The notes beneath the pieces were generated by a model that saw only the letters and a list, made by a program, of their open reading frames with translations, ran no database searches and had not been told where the DNA came from. The position numbers and the translations under genes are program-made. DNA of 64,000 bases from Coniella vitis (taxonomy: Eukaryota > Ascomycota > Sordariomycetes > Diaporthales > Schizoparmaceae): contig WUJK01000009.1 of NCBI GenBank assembly GCA_011317545.1, positions 2,046,001 through 2,110,000 of the forward strand. Direction: 5' to 3'. This document shows, in pieces, positions 39,801-51,625 of the stretch. Each line of letters begins with the position of its first letter. The first letter of the stretch is position 1.

Positions 39801-41522
39801 ATGAGCAATTCCAATGCGGATATCATAGTGGTATGTATTTTGTCTAAATAAGCCATGTGTATGGTATGCAGCTTAGCAATGGCCGTTCATGATGTGAAGC
39901 ATAACTCAAGCGAATTGAGCTGGGGAATGATTCATGGACGCAGTCGGGTCCCTGGGGCTCGAAACAGCTTCACATTGTCCATGTCGCTCCCGATTGGAAT
40001 ACTGATATTTCTTCCTCTTTGCTGAAATATCACAGGCGGGCGCAGCAGCCGCCTTCACCGTCGACCTGCTCATCTACCCGCTCGACACCATCAAGACGCG
40101 CTACCAGAGCCAGGATTACCTCAAGACATTTCAATCTTCGTCCTCTTCGTCGTCGTCGTCCTCCTCCTCCAGTGGTGTATCGGGTATCACCAAGTCTTCA
40201 CGCACGGCAGCCTTCCGGGGATTGTACCAGGGTGTCGGCAGTGTGATTATCGCGACGTTGCCAGCTGGTAAGTTCTTCAAGCGAAACAAATACATTGTCC
40301 CTCACCTCACTCCCCTTGTCTCTCTCAACCTCTGATGAGACCTTACCTCGAGCTTTTGGATGTGTTTTGAAGAACATGATGCTGACTACACATCAAAATA
40401 AAATTAATTAAAAAAAAAATAGCGGGCATCTTCTTCACCACTTACGAAGCTGCAAAACCCCTCTACGAAACCCTCCTCAGCAAACATCTCCCCTTCCTAC
40501 CCGAGGGCTCCATTCCCACACCCATCATCCACTCGCTTGCTTCGGGCACTGCAGAATTGGCATCCTGTCTTGTCCTTACGCCCGCAGAGGTGATTAAGCA
40601 GAATGCACAAATGATTCGCACGCAGCCGTCTTCTTCTTCTTCTTCTTCTTCTGCTTCTGCTTCTGCTTCAGCAACCACCACCGCTTGGAAATCCCGCTGG
40701 GAACGGTCCACGTCCGTCCAAGCACTCCGCATGATGTCGCAGAATCGAGGGGCGGCTGGCGTGGCGCACCGGCTGCTGACGGGGTATACCGCCCTCGCCG
40801 CGCGGAATTTGCCCTTTACGGCGCTGCAGTTTCCGATTTTTGAGGCGGTGCGGAGGCGGGTGTGGGCGTGGCGGGATGACAGTAAACGACAACAACAACT
40901 ACAAGAAGAAGAACAGCAGCAGCAGCAGCAGCAGCCTAAAAAAGGTAAGTCATCGACATCCCTGGCTGCGGCTACGGTGCAAGATGGATCGGGCGGCGTG
41001 GGTGGTGGGGAGAGAAGGGTGCAGGGTGCAGGGGGCGCGGCGGCGCTGACGAAGGGGTTGTTGGAGACGGGGTGGGTGAATGGGCTTGCTGCGGCTGTGT
41101 CGGGGGCTGTGGCTGCTGTTGTGACGACGCCGACGGATGTTGTCAAGACGCGGATGATGCTGCTTGCTGGGGGAGAGGAGGGGGATGGGGAGAGAAAGAG
41201 GGGGCAGTCTGGAAAGGATGGGTCTGGAAAGGGTAGAGGGTCGGTGGAGAGGGGCCAAGCACAAGCACAAGCACAAGCACAAGCATCCACAGACCAGAGC
41301 CAGGCGAAGCAGGAGGATGCGAGAAAGCAAAAGGGCAAGACAAGAACGGGCAGCTTGCAGATGGCGCGGCTGGTGTACCAGGAACGAGGCATCCAAGGGC
41401 TCTTTCGCGGCGCGGTCCTGCGTGCGGTGTGGACGGCTGTGGGGAGTGGGTTGTATCTGGGGACATATGAGGTGGCCAAGGTGTATTTAAAGGGTACTGC
41501 GAGTGAAGATGAGGGTTTGTAA
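39801..41522 (+). CDS. Mitochondrial carrier, S-adenosylmethionine carrier-like (SLC25A26/Pet8 type)
   Basis: Exons: 39801-39830, 40036-40267 and 40423-41522; product 453 aa. The three carrier repeats are marked by YPLDTIKTRYQ, TPAEVIKQNAQ and TPTDVVKTRMM. The second motif (P-A-E-V-x-K-Q) and third (T-P-x-D-V-V-K-T-R-x-M-L) are those of S-adenosylmethionine carriers, which import SAM into mitochondria in exchange for S-adenosylhomocysteine. GLYQGVGSVIIATLPAGIFF and RNLPFTALQFPIFE also follow Pet8. The protein is about 150 residues longer than usual because of low-complexity inserts in the loops: a Ser run after repeat 1, a Ser/Ala run after motif 2, a Gln run (LQEEEQQQQQQQPKK) before repeat 3, and a charged QAQAQAQA stretch after motif 3. 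A perfect GTAAGT donor lies inside the Gln-run insert (near 40945), so some of that insert may be spliced out. Confidence 0.88.
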
Positions 41523-44064
41523 AGGAACAGAGGGAAAGGAAAGGGGTTGTTTCTCGATGGGCAAGGTTTGAATCGTGGGGTTAGAGGGAACTGACCGTTT
41601 TCGAACAAGGCAATGAGAAAAATGACTGCGTATCGGCGGGTGAGAGGCAGCAAGCAATCTATCATTCGTCGTCGCACCGACCATTACACGCAGCCTTCTC
41701 GTAGAATCTCCGAGAGATAATAGACAAACAGACAAGTCCTTGAACGCAGCCGTTCCATAACCTATCGGGTGCTGTCTTGCGTTGAAAAAGCACCACCCAA
41801 ATCCACGGTTCTCCTTCTATATCTGCTGGCCTCCTATACGAGCTCTCCTCTGACGGCTTGATCTTCTGCCGTCTCACTGACTAGACGAGTCGGCCTCCAC
41901 CACATCAGGCACCATGTACAAGAGTCCTGTGGGCTGGAAGGGAAACGGTAGGCCATGCAGCTGCGTCCTTTTCATGTGATACTATAATGCATGCAATGCA
42001 TGGCTTGCAACAAGGAGGAAAGGAATGCATATGCAGACTTGTTGTAACCTTGACGAAAGATGCAACTCTGCATTTCGGTTGTATGCCACGTGTGACTTTT
42101 TTCTTTTTTTGGGTATCAAAGTTTACTGTGCATTCAGTGTGCATAATTGGGTTGTCTGGAACACTTATGCGCCTGCTTTCTATGGTACACAACATGATTT
42201 ATACGTCTTCTAGCGTACGCAATGGACAGTGAGAGAACAGTGAAGAGGAAGGGTCCAGTTGGGTTGGCAGACTGACGTTATAAAACGGAGAGAATGGGAT
42301 ACTCTGCGTTCATACCTGTCTGTCCCCTCGCTTTGGAATCTATGAATACATGCAAATTGCAAACAGTCTGTTGCTTGAGGTTTGTCTACAACCAGATGAA
42401 ACGAGACGTGCACAATCTGCTGCTCTTTTATTCACCATTTGCGTGTGCTTGCATCTGCATTTACAATACCTGGTTGCCAAAGAGTGGTATGGAATTGTAT
42501 GAATTGCCCATCTTCCCAAAGAAGATGTAGCCCAATTCCAGTGTACAAGACTCGTAGACTAACAAGAGTCAAAAAGTAGAACATCAACAAGCGGAGAGAT
42601 TTCGCCATCTTACTCCTAGCCTGGCCCTTTGTTGTAAACAAAAGACAAGAAAAATCTCCATAGTGATTCTCCTGACCAATCGACTTCTTGATAGAGCAGT
42701 TGACTACCAGGTAAAAGGTTGCACCAAGCAAAGGACAGAGTCACAGGGACGAAGAGTACACAAATGTATACCTACTATGCGGAGAGGAAAAAAAAAAAAG
42801 CCTGTCAAAAAAATGGTCTAGAGTTTCGGTAGTTGTGCACTGCCCTGACTTGTGACTCTGGAAACAAATAAATCAGAAGGCATGACCCTTGAATGACTGA
42901 GTGCTTAGTGAGACGGGATGGCGCCATTTGCGCCGGCAAAGAGACCATTGCCATGCACTAACAAGGAGAGCCCGAAGAAAAGGATAAAAAAAAAATTGTT
43001 GCGTTTTTGGCTTGGTGTTTGACGTGACAGGTACGCTTTTACAGTTGACGAAAAGGGTGCCGGACGTACCTACTAAGTAAAGCAAGTTAGTTAGGTGAAG
43101 AAGTACTTACCCTGCCTGCAAAATCGCGGGTGCCTGCATATTCAAAGCATTCCCCCCTCTTCTCCCCACACGATCCCCCAGAAATTGTTGCCCAGATGGG
43201 ATGGAATATCTCCGGATGTGGTGGTTATGTGCCATGAACGGGGCCGGTCAAAGGATCGAAGAAGAGCACCCAGGTGCTATTGTATTCTTGCGCAGAGAGT
43301 ATCGTTAAAGCATGACAACAAGTTTTGTTTGGTAATCATTTTGTCTCAGCATGAATGTTCTGGAAGGATGACTCGAGATGCCGGGTCTTGTTCCGTCCAC
43401 CGGTAGGGTCTTTTTTTTTCCTCTTTTTTTTTTTCTTCCTGTCCTTGCCTTGCTGCTTCCAAAAATGGGTTCCATGGTCTGCCACATGGAGCATGATGTC
43501 CCCAAGCCCATGCCCTTGCCCGGCCATGCCATGCTAGGCCAAACGGCTGGACATCGGCCGAGCTCGTCATTTTTGTGTTCCATGTCCTCAGAGGTAAAGT
43601 ATCTGGCCTGGCCCCTTTATGAGTAATGCGGAAGGAGGAAAAGGTCTTTAACAATGGTGTATTCCTTCTTGACTTGCCACGCATATCAAGTCTGGAGAAG
43701 GGTCTTCCTTTTTTCCCTTTTTCTTCTCTCCCGTTTTCTTCCTCCTGTTATACAGACCTCAACTGCGAAGCGGACAACACCAACATTCCTCAAGACCCGT
43801 CTCTTAGAAAACGTACACCTCAAGACCACAACCTAGAGCACTTGCTAGACGTCGACAGCCAAGTTGAAGCAGACAACCATAGACACAAAAAGAAGAGATA
43901 GACGAAAAGCACTCTAAAACAAGACAGAGCTTTGCCATTATCTTTTCTAAACGAATCTCCTCGACATCACGCTCACAGAAAGCGGTCTCACCGCACCCAA
44001 ACCAGAGGATCCCACCCGGCTGTTGTTGGAGAGGAAGAAAAGACCAAAAAAGGCCTCAGCGACG
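41523..44064. other. 2.5-kb gene-free spacer
   Basis: It holds several homopolymer tracts (A12 near 42789, T-runs near 43409-43432) and the promoter of the UPF0643-like gene. Open frames on both strands are short and featureless. No gene or RNA recognised. Confidence 0.5.
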
Positions 44065-44845
44065 ATGGCCAGCATCTCTGTCACTACGACAGTGGGAAGC
44101 GCAGGATGGGAAAAGGTCGCTTCCCTGGTAACGGAAAATGAGATTGGAGAGCAGGATTCATCCAGCGCCTCCACGCCGGCGCCGGCTGAGCCACTTGACT
44201 CGCAACAGCAGCGATACCTGGTGGCTTCACCGTACACAACGCAAGAGCACCTCCTGGATCTCGAGACACTCGACGTGGAAAACCAAATTCTGAGCCAGGC
44301 TTTGTCGGAGCTCAAGGCGGTGCGCGACGATTACTCCACAGCACCGTATGGCGAGTCCTTCAACTGGGAGCATGTCATTCAGCGGGTGCGGCAGCTGGCT
44401 GGGGAGAGAGGGCATGATTTCACGGAGACTTCGTGGTATATTGTTGCGTTTCGGTCGCAGATCAAACCCACAACGGCGTATCCCGATCTGGGGGCGCTGG
44501 ACAAGGCTGCCCACGCTGAGGCTATGGCCAGTGGTGGATTCCTGAAGTGAGTAATGGTCGGGGAGCCGGGCAAGGTGGCCTTTGCCGACGGAATTTCGCA
44601 ATGCTGACGGACTCCTGCCCCTTGACAGGTATTGGTTTGGCGCTCCCAACCAGGATCTGCGCAACCTAGCGACGTGTATCTGGCGGTCGCACGACGACGC
44701 AAAGAAGGGCAGTGTTGGGCCAGAGCACCGCAAAGCCGCCATGGCAGCGCGGTCCATGTATGCGGAATGGAAGATTGACCAGCACCGGCTTGTCATTGGC
44801 GACAATGTGGCGGACTGGCGGATCGAATGGTGGACCAAGCCATGA
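44065..44845 (+). CDS. UPF0643-family protein
   Basis: Exon 1 is 44065-44546, exon 2 is 44629-44845; the 82-nt intron (GTGAGT...GACAG) splits the Lys codon in GFLK-YWFG. The product is 232 aa. A disordered N-terminus (to about residue 50) is followed by a helical region (LLDLETLDVENQILSQAL) and a C-terminal domain with SWYIVAFRSQ, YWFGAPNQDLRNLATCIWRS, HRKAAMAARSMYAEWKI and WRIEWW. This combination matches the fungal UPF0643 family as I remember it, whose function is unknown. The WFG...RNLATCIWRS block is the clearest signature. The family call rests on memory of motifs; the gene model itself is well supported by frame and splice signals. Confidence 0.75.
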
Positions 44846-46051
44846 GTTCAGATTGTTTGTACTTTTTGGTGTTGGGTGTTGGGGTGTTGGCCCTGGTGCG
44901 CCTCTTTTTGGCAGTTCTTGCGCGTATTTTGAAGCCTTTCCTTATTTTTCGCTGCTAGGCAGAGTTCTTTTGGCTTCCCACCTCTTGCTTCCAAAATATT
45001 GGCGGACAATTCTTTGTGGGATTCTGTGGCGCAATAGCAGTAATTAGATATCGATGGGAGCGCATTGAACGAGGCAGGAGTTCACCATCCACCGAGAAAC
45101 CCTATTCTTGAATGAGTAACAGCGGGTCTATAAAGGCTCCATGGCACCAAATTGAGCAGAAATAATGGAGCAAGAAGGACTGCCAACACTCGACAAGGGG
45201 AAGATGTTCCTTTTATCTACCAACATAAGTTGTGAAATCGACATTGGCGTGGGGGAGCCGTGGGATGAGGGTGGGATGGGAATGGGGGCGTCACGCCAGC
45301 CGGCGTCAAAAGTTTAGAGAAGCCGTACATGCCCGTTGTACACTTTAGGCCTGTAACGTTGGCGCGGACAGGGGAAGAGGCCACTAAAGGCTGCTGTCCC
45401 AGCACAGGCGCGCCACTGAAACAGAACCTTTCAGCGCCCTGCTTGGCCCCGTCACTGTGCCCCTCCAGATATTTTAGGCTCGTTCGCTACGTACTGCCTA
45501 GATACAAAGTACCTAGGTACCTTCACAAGTAGCCCCTCCCGGGCCGTGACAGTCCGTCTTTGGGCATACTGTAGACAAAAGTACACGCTCTTGTCGGCAT
45601 CAACACCCTCTGCATTCCGCGCGCACAAAGAAATACAAGAGCGAGAAAATTATGACAACTTCCCAAATTCCATGAACAATACTTTCAATCACCGGATAAG
45701 TTACTTAAGCTGAACTTTGCAGAGGTAGTCTGTTGTGTGGGCTCAGCAGGTCGCAGCGACTTCTCACTGCAGAATGGAGCCAAGTACGGAGCCAAGCTTA
45801 CGGCTGTATCCAATCACAGCCGCGCACTTTCGCCGGCAGCCCCACTAAGCACGCCGCACCAAAACCTCAAAAAAACTGCAACGCGACTACCCGGCTGGTT
45901 CCAACCACCACTGGCCCAGCGTCCGCCCAAGGAACCCTTCCTCCTCCTCCTCCCCTCCCCCCCCCCTTTTGCGAGGCTGTTTCCGACCAGTCGACCACTC
46001 CCTTGCCCTTTCGACACTTTGCGAGAAAGCAAGCAGGATCACCTCGCAATC
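44846..46051. other. 1.2-kb spacer upstream of eIF3h
   Basis: It contains the palindrome TACCTAGGTA at 45510-45519 and a C/T-rich tract (45938-45967) shortly before the eIF3h ATG, common in promoters of highly expressed fungal genes. No gene seen. Confidence 0.5.
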
Positions 46052-47350
46052 ATGGCCGACGCAAAGAAGGATGAGGCCATCAAGGCGGTCCAGGTCGAGG
46101 CTCTGGTATGACAACAACTCTCCTCTCCCTCTTGCTGCTGCTGCTGCCACTGCCATTCCCCTCCTCCTCCATAAGTCGTCTGGCCCTCTGCCCCACCTTG
46201 CTGTGTGCCTCTACTACCAAGGACTTCTGTATACTGTCATAGCCTTCACACGAAAGGAACGAAGATGACACTGATAATGAACGATGGCTAACCTCTGCTG
46301 TGTCTTTGTCTACATCTGCAGGTGGTCATGAAGATCACCAAGCACTCGTCGACCAGCTTCCCGACCACCGCCACCGGCTCCCTGGTTGGCATGGACAACA
46401 ACGGCACCCTCGAGATCACCAACACCTTCCCCTTCCCCACTGTCGACGTCGCCCTGGCCGACTCGCACTCCAACGATGCTTCGAGCTTGGCTGCCGCCGC
46501 CCCGCGCGCCAAGGCCAACATCAACTACCAGAACGAGATGATACGGCACCTGAAGGAGGTCAATGTCGACGCCAACAACGTCGGCTGGTACACGAGCGCC
46601 ACCATGGGCAACTTCATCAACCTCGGCTTCATCGAGAACCAGTACCACTACCAGCGCGAGAACAACAACGTGGTCGCTCTGGTCCACGACGTCAGCCGCT
46701 CCTCCCAGGGCTCGCTGAGCCTGCGCGCCTTCCGTCTGTCGAGCACCTTTATGGCCGCCTACAAGGAGGGCAAGTTCACGACCGAGAGCCTGCAAAAGTC
46801 CAAGCTTACCTACCGCGACATCCTGCTGGAGCTGCCTGTCAAGATCCACAACTCGCACCTCCTGACCTCGTTCCTGCACCAGCTGCCTGTGCCGCCCACC
46901 GACCCTGAGGTGCCGCTGCCCGCCTCGCTGGCTGACATTGAGCGCGCCCCCGTCCAGATTCCCCCTTACCCTTCGCTCGACACCCTGGACCTGTCCATTG
47001 ACCCCTTCCTCGAGAAGACGTGCGACCTGCTCTTGGACAGCGTCGAGGCCCACTACACGGACCTCAACAACCACCAGTACTACCAAAGGCAGCTTGCACG
47101 TGAGCAGACCAAGATCACGGCGTGGCAGACCAAGCGCAAGGCTGAGAATGCATCGCGGGCGGCGGCCAAGCAGCCGCTCCTGCCCGAAGACGAGTGGCAA
47201 AGACTGTTCAAGCTGCCCCCAGAGCCCAGCCGCCTGGAGGGCATGCTGAACGCACGCCAAGTGGAGCAGTACAGCCGACAGCTGGATGGATTCACGGCAA
47301 ACATTAGCGCAAAGATGTTTGCCGTCAAGGGTAACCTGCTGCCCGAGTGA
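46052..47350 (+). CDS. eif3h: Translation initiation factor eIF3 subunit h
   Basis: Exon 1 is 46052-46105 (18 codons) and exon 2 is 46322-47350; the 216-nt intron starts GTATGA and ends TGCAG. The product is 360 aa. It has an MPN domain at residues about 19-160 (VVMKITKHSSTSFPTTATGSLVG, VGWYTSATMGNF), a linker and a C-terminal helical region (AHYTDLNNHQYYQRQLAREQ) typical of eIF3h. The JAMM metal-binding H-x-H is replaced by T-S-A in GWYTSAT, so this is the non-catalytic MPN type, as expected for eIF3h. The subunit pairs with eIF3f in the eIF3 octamer. It is present in filamentous fungi but missing from budding yeast. Confidence 0.95.
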
Positions 47351-48925
47351 AGTGGAAGGGACTTGTGTGGCACGGGTCAAGTTGGGAGTCAAGAGAGCGA
47401 AGCTTTGCAGCCTAAAACAAGGTTTTTGGCTTGACACCAGAAGACGACGAGTGGCAGGACGGTCGAGGATGGTCAAACTGTGGGCTGCATGGTTAGGCGT
47501 TCAGGCGATCACTTAATGTGGGATGGAAACTACTAAACGACATGCCCTCCCCAAATGAAGCGGTTTGAGGGATGAAAATGAAAGCAAAGGAAAGGGGGAG
47601 AGGTTTCTTTGTGATATCCTGGACGGGTCAGTCATGGAGCCAGCCCAGCCATGGGAGCTGGGTAGAGGGCCAAGACGGTTCTGGGAGGATATGCAGAAAA
47701 GAATAGAAACTATGTTTTTCTGTAGCAATGTTTGTTTTTTTTCCTCGTATGTTGATAGTTAAGTTTTGCTCTCTTTCTCTCTCTGTCTCTCTCTTGATCG
47801 GGATTTCTGTCCAGTGCTCCATCTTGCTACCGCAGTACCGCCATCACACTGGGACGTGCGGATCATCAGGTACGTAGCTTGACCGGACTTTGACAGTTTG
47901 AGCACCCTGCTGGCCAGTTTGTCGTGTTTTGCTTCTCTTTGTGCCAGCAAACAAAAGCTACACAGCTTGCCGGGCGACAGGCTACTGTAGCATACGGACT
48001 AGAACGAGGCCAAGCGCTGGGTCCGCCGACAGTTTTGCCAGGGCAGCCAGTTGGGTGGCCAGGGAGGAGCACGCTGTGGGTCCGCCAGCTCTGCAGCACT
48101 GCAGCCTTCCCCTCCCTTTTTTTTTTTTTTTTTTTTTTTTCATGCCTGTGAACTTTTTGGGGCCTGGCGACCCTGGAGCGGCGAGCCCTTGGAGAAACAC
48201 CACCGCCACTGCACCTTCCTCTTGCTCGACTTCCCTTCTCCCTCGTCACCCTTTTTTCCTCTCGCCTGCAGTTGAAGAGTTTTCCTCCTCTTTTGCTTGC
48301 TTCCATCTCCATCTCGAGCCTCACCTTGACTTGTAAGTTATTGCCAACCAACCAGCTGCAATTGATGCCAATCCACCCCCCCCCCCACCACAAATGCCGG
48401 CCTGAGATTATCTTTGGACCCCGCTTGTCTGCTCAGCCTGGCGTGTTGGGATTTTTGTCGGCGGCGGCAGCTGTACCCGCCCATTTGTGTTTGAAGCTTC
48501 GTTTCAGTCCTGCTCCCAGCCTCTTTGCTCTTGAGCTCGGAAACTTCTCAAGCTAGCATCAGACTGAAGGATCAACCCAAAACTAGACGGGCTCCAGTTG
48601 CCGCTCGCCGAGGCGTCAGGCAGGCAGGCAGGGCCGTTCGGCGCCGCTCTCCGGACGGAGACTTGTTGAAAAAGCGCCGAACCGACCACGGGTTCAGAGT
48701 TTTTCCCAGCGCCTGTCCGAGTCCAATGAAATCGCACTGGACCCTTTCCTCCCTTGAGCTAGCATAGGCTTGTGCTGTCTTTGATTGTTATATTGGGCTA
48801 ACCTCCATCTCTGCTCTCTACCAGGCTCTTCTCTCTTCTCTTCTCTCCCTCCTTCGTCCTCCATCTGCCAACCTCATCCTCTCCTCCACCCAACCAACCA
48901 CACCCACCCCCCTCAAACCGCAACA
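47351..48925. promoter_or_regulatory. Promoter and probable leader intron of the S-adenosylhomocysteine hydrolase gene
   Basis: This holds the eIF3h 3' region and the sah1 promoter. A T22-type tract lies near 48118-48140 and C/T-rich sequence follows. A leader intron of 492 nt is likely: donor GTAAGT at 48333, branch-site match GCTAAC at 48797-48802 and acceptor CTACCAG at 48818-48824, leaving about 100 nt of pyrimidine-rich exon before the ATG. This is inferred from consensus only. Confidence 0.5.
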
Positions 48926-50338
48926 ATGTCTGCTCCCGCCCACAAGTTCAAGGTCGCCGACCTGTCCCTGGCCGCCTTTGGCCGCAAGGAGATTGAGCTG
49001 GCCGAGAACGAGATGCCCGGTCTGATGGCCACCCGTGTCAAGTACGCCAAGGACCAGCCTCTGGCCGGTGCCCGCATTGCTGGTTGCTTGCACATGACCA
49101 TCCAGACCGCCGTCCTCATCGAGACGCTCGTTGCCCTCGGTGCCGAGGTGACGTGGTCGTCGTGCAACATCTTCTCCACCCAGGACCACGCCGCGGCCGC
49201 CATTGCTGCTGCTGGCGTGCCCGTCTTTGCCTGGAAGGGCGAGACGGAGGACGAGTACAACTGGTGTCTCGAGCAGCAGCTGTCTGCCTTCAAGGACGGC
49301 AAGAAGCTCAACCTGATCCTCGACGACGGTGGTGACCTGACCCACCTCGTCCACGACAAGTACCCCGAGATGCTCCAGGACTGCTACGGTGTGTCGGAGG
49401 AGACCACCACTGGTGTCCACCACCTGTACCGCATGCTCAAGCAGGGCCAGCTGCTGGTCCCCGCCATCAACGTCAACGACTCGGTCACCAAGTCCAAGTT
49501 CGACAACCTGTACGGCTGCCGCGAGTCCCTCATTGACGGAATCAAGCGTGCCACCGACGTCATGATTGCTGGCAAGATTGCCGTCGTCGCTGGTTTCGGT
49601 GACGTCGGCAAGGGCTGCGCCGAGGCTCTCCACGGCATGGGTGCCCGCGTCCTCGTGACCGAGATTGACCCCATCAACGCCCTCCAGGCTGCCATGGCTG
49701 GCTACCAGGTCATCTCCATGGACAAGGCCGCCAGCCTCGGTCAGATCTTTGTCACCACCACCGGTTGCCGTGACATTCTCGTCGGCAAGCACTTTGAGGC
49801 CATGCCCAACGACGCCATTGTCTGCAACATTGGCCACTTTGACATTGAGATTGACGTTGCCTGGCTCAAGGCCAACGCTGCCAGCGTCCAGAACATCAAG
49901 CCCCAGGTCGACCGCTACCTGATGAAGAACGGCCGCCACATCATCCTGCTGGCCGAGGGTCGTCTGGTCAACCTGGGCTGCGCCACTGGCCACTCTTCCT
50001 TTGTCATGTCCTGCTCCTTCACCAACCAGGTCCTTGCCCAGATCATGCTGTACAAGAACGAGGACAAGGCCTTTGGCGAGAAGTACGTTGCCTTTGCCAA
50101 GAGCGGCAAGCTCGAGAAGAAGGTCTACGTTCTGCCCAAGATTCTCGACGAGGAGGTCGCCAAGCTGCACCTTGCCCACGTCAACGTCGAGCTCACCGAG
50201 CTCACCTCTGTTCAGGCCGAGTACCTCGGCCTCGAGGTTGAGGGTCCCTTCAAGAGCGACCAGTATGTGCCCTCCTTGACCCCTCGAGTGATTTTTCAAC
50301 CGTATCGATGCTAACATGATTACAGCTACCGCTACTAA
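48926..50338 (+). CDS. sah1: S-adenosylhomocysteine hydrolase
   Basis: Exon 1 is 48926-50262 and exon 2 is the 13-nt micro-exon 50326-50338; the product is 449 aa. The enzyme splits S-adenosylhomocysteine into adenosine and homocysteine in the cytosol, removing the product inhibitor of methyltransferases. Visible motifs: substrate-site HMTIQTAVLIETL and SSCNIFSTQDHAAAAIA, NAD-binding GFGDVGKGCAEALHGMGA, and NIGHFDIEIDV. Splicing of the terminal 63-nt intron (50263-50325, GTATGT...TACAG) produces the family C-terminus FKSDHYRY; the Lys and Tyr of this tail bind NAD of the partner subunit in known structures. Without splicing the tail would be QYVPSLTPRVIFQPYRC. ATG 48926 starts MSAPAHKFKVADLSLA, the conserved N-terminus, and is preceded by CAACA-A, a good fungal start context. 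Confidence 0.98.
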
Positions 50339-51545
50339 GCAAAAAGCACCCCCAAAGTGCTATACTTTTGTACATGAAAGGCGTTGCTATAGACTCTTCA
50401 ACACTGTAGTTCGCTGATAATATGACGCCAATTCTTTTTTTTTTTTTAACATTTTGTTGCGTCAATCCCCCACAAATGCCCCTTTGCACAGCAAACAAAA
50501 AAAAAAGTCTTGTATGTTCTCAACAGCATTACGACCTTGACGAAATCTCTGGTGGGACCGGGGTGTTGATCTTTTGTTCACTTTGTTACATTCTTGTCTT
50601 TTTTTTGAATCTTTTTTTTTTTCTTCCTTTCGACTGGGGCATTCAAAGATTTTTCTGAAACGGTCAAGAGGAAGATGGCTAAAAGGAAATGGGAAGCTTT
50701 GCATGATGCTTTTTTTCAACAAAAATGGCGTTGGGTCGACTTTATACCACTGTGATGTATTGATATCCCCGGGGCAAATAAATACGGACAAACGCACGCC
50801 ATGATGGGCATGGAAGAGGCAAGGGGCAGGGCAATGCCAAGACGGAAGGAGGCCGCTGTGTGCAACGAAGGACACGAACGGTCGATGTTGCCAGGGGGTG
50901 GGGGAGTTCTGTCTGGCATGGAAGATTACAGACGAGAATTCATACAATGTATTGGCTTCGTCAACCGAAGTCTGATATAGTCAGCAGACACATCAAAGAA
51001 AGAAGATGAACCAAGAGCGGTGGACCAAAGAGGACGTTGAGTTTTGAGTGTGATGTGAGAGACGCGTGCTCCGTTTTCACGGCTGTGACTGACGGACTGT
51101 CGTGTTGATGAGATGCGTTTACCATAGTGCTGAGGCTCACAGGCGTAAACCGGTCCGGTGGATGGTGGGGAACAGGGAAGGGTACGCAAGAAGAGTCCAG
51201 GCAAAGCGTAGAGCGGTTTCGGAGTGTGACAGTCTATGACTAGGTATCCGAACGTTGAAGCCTGAGATTTTGGACACTTGGGAGGTACAAGGACTTGCAC
51301 TTGTTGATGATTTGATGGATTCTGCTGTGCAACAACTTGCATCTCGAACTTGGTTGGGTTTAGTGGAAAGGAAAGAAAAAGGGGGCACTTTTTCAATCTC
51401 TCTCTCTCTCTCCTCCCAGTTCTCTCGACCGGCTTTGGTGTTCTCTCACTTTGAGCCAAGCAAGTAATAGTCGACGACTCTTTTCTTGTCCATACTCTCA
51501 ACGCGGTCTTGTATCTTGTCCTCGGGTGCGTACGGCCTCTCTTGG

Positions 51546-51546
<1 letters not shown>

Positions 51547-51625
<79 letters not shown>
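51547..51625. repeat. (TGTC)n tetranucleotide microsatellite, about 20 copies
   Basis: About 79 bp of uninterrupted TGTC units are read directly. It lies in non-coding DNA between sah1 and the 2-hydroxyacid dehydrogenase gene. All three frames stay open through it, producing artefactual CLSV or QTDR repeats. Confidence 0.97.

Noticed and set aside
46310..47476. Minus-strand open frame of 388 codons opposite eIF3h
   Set aside because: Shadow of the eIF3h coding strand, without any recognisable domain.
48818..50317. Minus-strand open frame of 499 codons opposite the S-adenosylhomocysteine hydrolase gene
   Set aside because: It is the complement of a codon-biased gene, has Val/Gly/Leu-rich pseudo-composition and no domain; long antisense frames are expected opposite GC3-rich genes.
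39801..50338. SAM carrier-like gene and S-adenosylhomocysteine hydrolase as a methyl-cycle cluster
   Set aside because: They are about 7.4 kb apart with UPF0643 and eIF3h in between; adjacency is best explained by chance.
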